Part shown: positions 7,239 to 9,956 of the stretch, in pieces
How positions within the stretch are numbered: position 1 is the first letter of the stretch
How the letters are laid out: the number at the start of each line of letters is the position of its first letter
Source: an uncultured Mollicutes bacterium
GTDB lineage: Bacteria; Bacillota_I; Bacilli_A; Acholeplasmatales; Anaeroplasmataceae
DNA: 9,956 nucleotides
Assembly (NCBI GenBank): GCA_900547045.1
Contig: URFB01000032.1
Coordinates: 1-9,956 of the forward strand
Reading direction: 5' to 3'
Notes under the pieces: model-generated
The model's database searches: none
Told to the model about the DNA's origin: nothing
What the model saw: only the letters and a program-made list of their open reading frames with translations
Translations under genes and position numbers: made by a program

Positions 7239-8332
7239 TTAAAGTGAGGCAATATTGCCTTGCTTTTTAATATGTTAAGATTTACACCCATCATTGCCAT
7301 GGTCGTAATGAGGCTTGAGCCTCCATATGATAAAAAGGGAAGGGTAACACCAGTTACAGGAAGTAGACCTGTTACAACTCCCATATTAATGAATGCTTGC
7401 ACAAATATGAGGCTTGTAAAGCCAAAAAGAATATTTTTAGCAAATACATCCTCACATTTCATGGATCCCATATAGCCTATAGTAATGATTATGAGGAAGG
7501 CTATAATTACAATTAGACCTCCAATTAGGCCCAGCTCCTCAATGATAATCGCAAAGATGAAGTCAGTTTGAGGCTCGGGAAGAAAGTAAAACTTTTGATG
7601 GCTTTTAAAGAGTCCATGACCAAAAAGGCCAGAGGGACTGATGGCGTAAAGGGATTGAATGCCTTGAAATCCTGATCCTAAGGGATCTGACCAAGGATTA
7701 AGATAGGATGTAATTCGGTCAAGGCGGTAGCTTGAGGTTATAATTAGAACAATTATGCCAATTGCAGCAAGGATTAGCCCTAAGACTAAATATCTTATTT
7801 TTACTAAATCTTTAAACATCATAATTAAGATGGGTAGGGTTAGAATAAAGCCTGAGCCGAAATCGGGCTCAAGCATTATAAGACCGAATATTAGCAAAAG
7901 AACAATTAGATACAAAAAAAGATTCTTTTCCTTCTGGAAGGCTCCTTCATTTTTAGATAAATATTTGGCCGTAAAAATTATCATAGCTATTTTGGCTATT
8001 TCCGATGGCTGGAATGATAGCTCATTAATACCAATCCAGCTTCTTGCTCCATTCTTATAAATACCAATATGGGGAATTAATACTAAAATTAAGAGGATTA
8101 TAGTAATAATAAGGATTTTATTGGCATGCTTTTTTAGGATATTATAGTCAAATTTTAAGCTGATTATAAAAAGTATGATGGAAATGGCTGTAAAAATGAG
8201 CTGTCTTATGAGATAATAATATCGATTTCCGGTTATATACTCAGCCCAAATCATTGATGAGCTATAAATCATAAGATTTCCTAATAATAGTAAAAAAGTA
8301 ATGGTTATAATATATAGCTTTGTTAGCTTCAT
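7235..8332 (-). CDS. ftsW: FtsW/RodA-family peptidoglycan glycosyltransferase (SEDS), FtsW type
   Basis: Polytopic SEDS protein of 365 residues that polymerises lipid II into glycan strands, working with a class B penicillin-binding protein. About ten hydrophobic segments are visible, from the first at 8-26 to the last near 340-355. Family motifs: GARSWIGINELSFQPSEIAK (95-114), LEPDFGS (154-160), SGLFGHGLFKS (234-244), LPEPQTDFIFAII (251-263) with the likely catalytic Asp D257, and GVTLPFLSYGGSS (328-340). The LPEPxTDFIFA wording is typical of FtsW rather than RodA, so division-site synthesis is the better guess, but RodA or SpoVE cannot be excluded. It is somewhat shorter than Bacillus FtsW. 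The start is set by GGTGATC on the minus strand, two bases before the ATG. It is transcribed alone, divergent from mnmA and convergent with the reductase gene, away from a typical dcw cluster. Confidence 0.9.
   Translation of the reverse strand: MKLTKLYIITITFLLLLGNLMIYSSSMIWAEYITGNRYYYLIRQLIFTAISIILFIISLKFDYNILKKHANKILIITIILLILVLIPHIGIYKNGARSWIGINELSFQPSEIAKIAMIIFTAKYLSKNEGAFQKEKNLFLYLIVLLLIFGLIMLEPDFGSGFILTLPILIMMFKDLVKIRYLVLGLILAAIGIIVLIITSSYRLDRITSYLNPWSDPLGSGFQGIQSLYAISPSGLFGHGLFKSHQKFYFLPEPQTDFIFAIIIEELGLIGGLIVIIAFLIIITIGYMGSMKCEDVFAKNILFGFTSLIFVQAFINMGVVTGLLPVTGVTLPFLSYGGSSLITTMAMMGVNLNILKSKAILPHFN
7241..7268 (+). terminator. terminator-like hairpin between convergent genes, inside the ftsW 3' end
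   Basis: An 11-pair stem (AAAGTGAGGCA at 7241-7251 with TGCCTTGCTTT at 7256-7266, two G-U pairs) closes a 4-base loop. T follows at 7264-7268, partly within the stem. It starts two bases after the reductase stop and is formed by the last codons of ftsW on the other strand. The plus-strand T-run is short and the minus-strand tail (CTTTAATTAA) is weaker, so it best fits termination of the reductase transcript, perhaps in both directions. Confidence 0.6.
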
Positions 8333-8349
8333 TTGATCACCATTATAAT
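8320..8349 (+). promoter_or_regulatory. probable sigma-A promoter of mnmA
   Basis: TTGTTA (8320-8325), an 18-base spacer and a perfect TATAAT (8344-8349). The -35 lies within the first codons of ftsW on the other strand. Transcription would start near 8356, giving a leader of about 34 bases. The stretch ATTATAAT is near-symmetric, so it also offers a -10 on the minus strand. Confidence 0.65.
8335..8341 (-). promoter_or_regulatory. ribosome binding site of ftsW (GGTGATC type)
   Basis: The minus strand reads GGTGATCAA-ATG. GGTGATC matches the distal half of the full Shine-Dalgarno complement (AAGGAGGTGATC) rather than the usual AGGAGG core, so a short gap to the ATG is expected. A perfect minus-strand TATAAT at 8342-8347 directly precedes it. 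If used as a -10, the transcript would begin within or next to this site and be almost leaderless, so the real promoter may lie farther upstream. Confidence 0.6.
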
Positions 8350-8389
8350 ATATATTAAAAAAATAAAAAAATATAAGCGAGGTTACATT

Positions 8390-9517
8390 ATGAAAAAAGT
8401 AATTTTAGGTTTATCTGGAGGAGTTGATTCCTCTGTAAGTGCATATTTATTAAAAAAAGCAGGTTATGATGTAACTTGTGCTTTTATGCGAAATTGGGAT
8501 TCTGCCCTAAACAATGATTATTTAGGTAACCCTACAGTTAATGATAATGTCTGCCCACAGGAGCTTGATTACCAGGACGCTGTTGAGGTTGCACGTGAGC
8601 TTAATCTTCCCTGCCTTAGAATTGATTTTATTGAGGAATATTGGAATGAGGTATTTACCTATTTCTTAAACGAATATAAGAAAGGTAGAACGCCAAATCC
8701 TGATATTATGTGCAATAAGAATATTAAGTTTAAGGCCTTTTTAAACTTCGCGATGAAGCAAAATGCTGATTATATTGCCATGGGTCACTATGCTAAGGTA
8801 AGACATGATGAGGATATGAGCTATTTGCTACGTGCTCATGATAATAATAAGGATCAAACCTATTTCTTATGTATGCTAAGCCAAGAACAGCTAAGAAAGA
8901 GTCTATTCCCGCTTGGTGATATTGATAAGCCTGAGGTAAGAAAAATTGCCCATGAATTAAATCTTAAAACTAAGGATAAGAAGGATTCAACAGGAATTTG
9001 CTTTATCGGTGAGCGTAATTTTAAGCAATTTTTAAAGAATTACCTACCTGCTAAGCCAGGTAATATGGTTACCCTTGATGGTAAGGTTGTAGCTAAGCAT
9101 GATGGCTTAATGTATTACACAATTGGTCAAAGAAAGGGCCTTGATATTGGTGGTCTTAAGGACTTTGATAATAGTCCATGGTTTGTTATTGGTAAGAATC
9201 TTGAAAAGAATGAATTAATTGTTGGTCAAGGCTATGAAAATGAAATGCTTTATTCGACAAGCTGCACAGCTACAGACCTTAATGAAATTTCTATTCCTCT
9301 TGAGGAGGATAAAGTATATCAGGCTAAGTTTAGATATCGTGATAAGGATCATCCTGTTAAGGTTAAAAAATATGATAATCATATTGAGGTTATTTTCCTT
9401 GAGCCTATTAGAGCATGTACGCCTGGTCAAGCCGTTGTATTTTATGACAATGAGCTATGTCTTGGTGGGGCAATTATTGAAAATGCTTATTATAATGGCA
9501 TTAAGCGTCAATACTAG
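8390..9517 (+). CDS. mnmA: tRNA-specific 2-thiouridylase MnmA
   Basis: 375-residue enzyme that activates U34 of tRNA-Lys, -Glu and -Gln with ATP and inserts sulfur to give 2-thiouridine. The ATP-pyrophosphatase P-loop SGGVDSS is at 9-15. The catalytic cysteines are C108 in PDIMCNK and C204 in TGICFIGER. MGHYA (131-135) and TIGQRKGL (234-241) are further family motifs, and the C-terminal beta-barrel carries RACTPGQAVVFY (361-372). The loop at about 38-58, with NPTVNDNVCPQELDYQDA, is longer than in Bacillus and resembles Mollicutes sequences. I chose ATG 8390, where MKKVILGLSGG begins and GAGGT (8379-8383) lies six bases upstream. A longer frame back to TTG 8333 would add an implausible Ile/Lys-rich leader overlapping the promoter. 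It appears to be a single-gene unit with its own promoter and terminator. The sulfur donor gene (cysteine desulfurase) is not in the window. Confidence 0.96.
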   Translation: MKKVILGLSGGVDSSVSAYLLKKAGYDVTCAFMRNWDSALNNDYLGNPTVNDNVCPQELDYQDAVEVARELNLPCLRIDFIEEYWNEVFTYFLNEYKKGRTPNPDIMCNKNIKFKAFLNFAMKQNADYIAMGHYAKVRHDEDMSYLLRAHDNNKDQTYFLCMLSQEQLRKSLFPLGDIDKPEVRKIAHELNLKTKDKKDSTGICFIGERNFKQFLKNYLPAKPGNMVTLDGKVVAKHDGLMYYTIGQRKGLDIGGLKDFDNSPWFVIGKNLEKNELIVGQGYENEMLYSTSCTATDLNEISIPLEEDKVYQAKFRYRDKDHPVKVKKYDNHIEVIFLEPIRACTPGQAVVFYDNELCLGGAIIENAYYNGIKRQY

Positions 9518-9542
9518 AAGAAGCTTTGAGCTTCTTTTTTTT
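9518..9542 (+). terminator. intrinsic terminator after mnmA
   Basis: An 8-bp perfect stem (AAGAAGCT at 9518-9525 with AGCTTCTT at 9529-9536) with a TTG loop, followed by a T-run to 9542. It starts immediately after the mnmA stop and isolates mnmA from the MurG-like gene. Confidence 0.9.
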
Positions 9543-9564
9543 ATGGCTTTGCATATGATTAATT

Positions 9565-9570
9565 GGTGAT
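9565..9570 (+). promoter_or_regulatory. ribosome binding site of the MurG-like gene (GGTGAT type)
   Basis: GGTGAT lies three bases before the ATC at 9574. ftsW in this same window has GGTGAT three bases before its ATG, so the matching spacing points to 9574 as the start codon rather than the ATT at 9571, which directly abuts the site. Confidence 0.5.
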
Positions 9571-9573
9571 ATT

Positions 9574-9956
9574 ATCGAAATTTTACTTGCAGGTGGCTTT
9601 TCTGGTGGCCACATTATCCCTTTAATCAGGCTCGCTCAATATTTGATGGAAAAGAATCCTGAAATTAAGTTTTCCTATATTGGCTTTAAGGGCTATTTAG
9701 AAGAAAAACTCGCTTCAGAAAATAATATAAAATTTATAGGTCTTGAAAAGAAGAATAATCGTTTTCTTTTTTATTTAGATAATAATATCATGATATCAAT
9801 TTCTAAGCTTATAAATAATGTGGATGCTGTAATTTCAAGCGGAGGAGGGCATTCCTTTCATATTCTAAAATATGCTAAAAGGAAAAAAATCCCTTTTTAT
9901 TTAATTGAAGAAAATATCAAAATGGGATGGGTTAATTGTCTTTTTTTTCATAAAGC
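9574..9956 (+). CDS. murG: MurG-like glycosyltransferase, 3'-partial, apparent AUC start
   Basis: Open frame running off the window end, about 127 residues seen of an expected 350 or so. The N-terminal half matches the GT28 MurG family, which adds GlcNAc to lipid I on the inner membrane face to make lipid II. Evidence: LLAGGFSGGHIIPL (4-17), matching the MurG loop GGGTGGHIxP; YIGFKGYLEEKL, matching its YIGT-x-GLE stretch; SSGGGHS, near the SxGGY region; and IPFYLIEENIKMGWVN, aligning with IPVxxHEQNxxPGLxN. Divergence: GGY-S-x-P is GGHSFH, and the middle is slightly shorter than usual. The frame has no ATG, GTG or TTG between the upstream TGA (9556-9558) and the first conserved residues; the best-placed codon is ATC 9574, after GGTGAT. 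The first standard starts are TTG 9643 and ATG 9646, past the glycine loop. So this is a rare start codon, a start-codon mutation or a base error. The family is quite sure; orthology to MurG is less so. Confidence 0.75.
   Translation, partial: MEILLAGGFSGGHIIPLIRLAQYLMEKNPEIKFSYIGFKGYLEEKLASENNIKFIGLEKKNNRFLFYLDNNIMISISKLINNVDAVISSGGGHSFHILKYAKRKKIPFYLIEENIKMGWVNCLFFHK

Noticed and set aside
7260..8060. Plus-strand open frames opposite ftsW (7260-7475 and 7755-8060)
   Set aside because: They are antisense shadows of a clear SEDS membrane protein, with no family resemblance and no ribosome sites.
8333..8389. N-terminal extension of MnmA from TTG 8333
   Set aside because: The added stretch is Ile/Lys-rich translation of the AT-rich promoter region, has no ribosome site, and MnmA proteins begin at MKKVILGLSGG, with GAGGT before ATG 8390.
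9531..9559. Promoter for the MurG-like gene (CTTCTT, then TATGAT at 9554-9559)
   Set aside because: The -35 match is poor and falls in the terminator stem; transcription would start inside the ribosome site. Possible but not supportable.
9215..9569. Open frames overlapping the 3' part of mnmA on both strands
   Set aside because: They lie across MnmA's conserved C-terminal domain in other frames and show no motif.
1..9956. Repeated AAGGAT and TTAAGGAT strings as a dispersed repeat
   Set aside because: They occur in frame as Lys-Asp codons (AAG GAT) inside genes, so codon bias explains them.
1..9956. Mobile elements, CRISPR arrays, tRNA or rRNA genes, phage or defence genes
   Set aside because: I found no inverted-repeat-bounded transposase, no regular repeat-spacer pattern, no tRNA cloverleaf and no phage or nuclease-type gene.

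Overview
The window looks like the chromosome of a low-GC, Gram-positive-type bacterium (Bacillota). It fits best with the Erysipelotrichia, Acholeplasma or other walled relatives of the Mollicutes. The grounds are AT-rich DNA, a T-box leader before alaS, the alaS-ruvX-DUF1292-methyltransferase gene order known from Bacillus, AGGAGG-type ribosome sites, and an MnmA with an N-terminal insertion that resembles Mollicutes homologues. TGG encodes Trp and no intact gene reads through TGA, so the standard bacterial code applies and the code-4 mycoplasmas are excluded. The cell-wall genes (ftsW, a murG-like gene) also imply a cell with peptidoglycan. The exact lineage is an inference.

Layout. (1) Bases 2-1578 hold a phosphoglucomutase gene cut by the window edge and broken by a net loss of about 10 bases just before the catalytic-serine motif; a terminator follows. 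(2) Bases 1630-1857 hold a promoter and a complete T-box riboswitch with an alanine (GCU) specifier. It controls a compact operon: alaS, ruvX, a DUF1292 (YrzB-like) protein with an unusual cysteine-rich tail, and trmR. (3) A clear promoter at 5861-5889 starts a two-gene unit: a small CBS-pair protein and a ketopantoate-reductase-like enzyme that lacks two residues of the known active site. (4) That unit converges on ftsW, which is on the minus strand; a hairpin after the reductase gene lies inside the last codons of ftsW. (5) ftsW is divergent from mnmA across 57 bases. (6) After the mnmA terminator, a MurG-like glycosyltransferase gene begins without ATG, GTG or TTG and runs off the window end.

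How the genes fit together. The alaS operon links alanine-tRNA charging to a Holliday-junction resolvase-fold protein and a wobble-uridine methyltransferase; mnmA also modifies wobble U34, so two different U34 modification genes lie in 10 kb. ftsW and the murG-like gene belong to lipid II synthesis and septal wall polymerisation, and here they flank mnmA.

Most of the window is ordinary housekeeping DNA, and I see no phage, IS, CRISPR or defence system. The items most worth a second look are the reductase without its catalytic lysine, the apparent AUC start of the murG-like gene, the broken phosphoglucomutase, and the cysteine tail on the DUF1292 protein.
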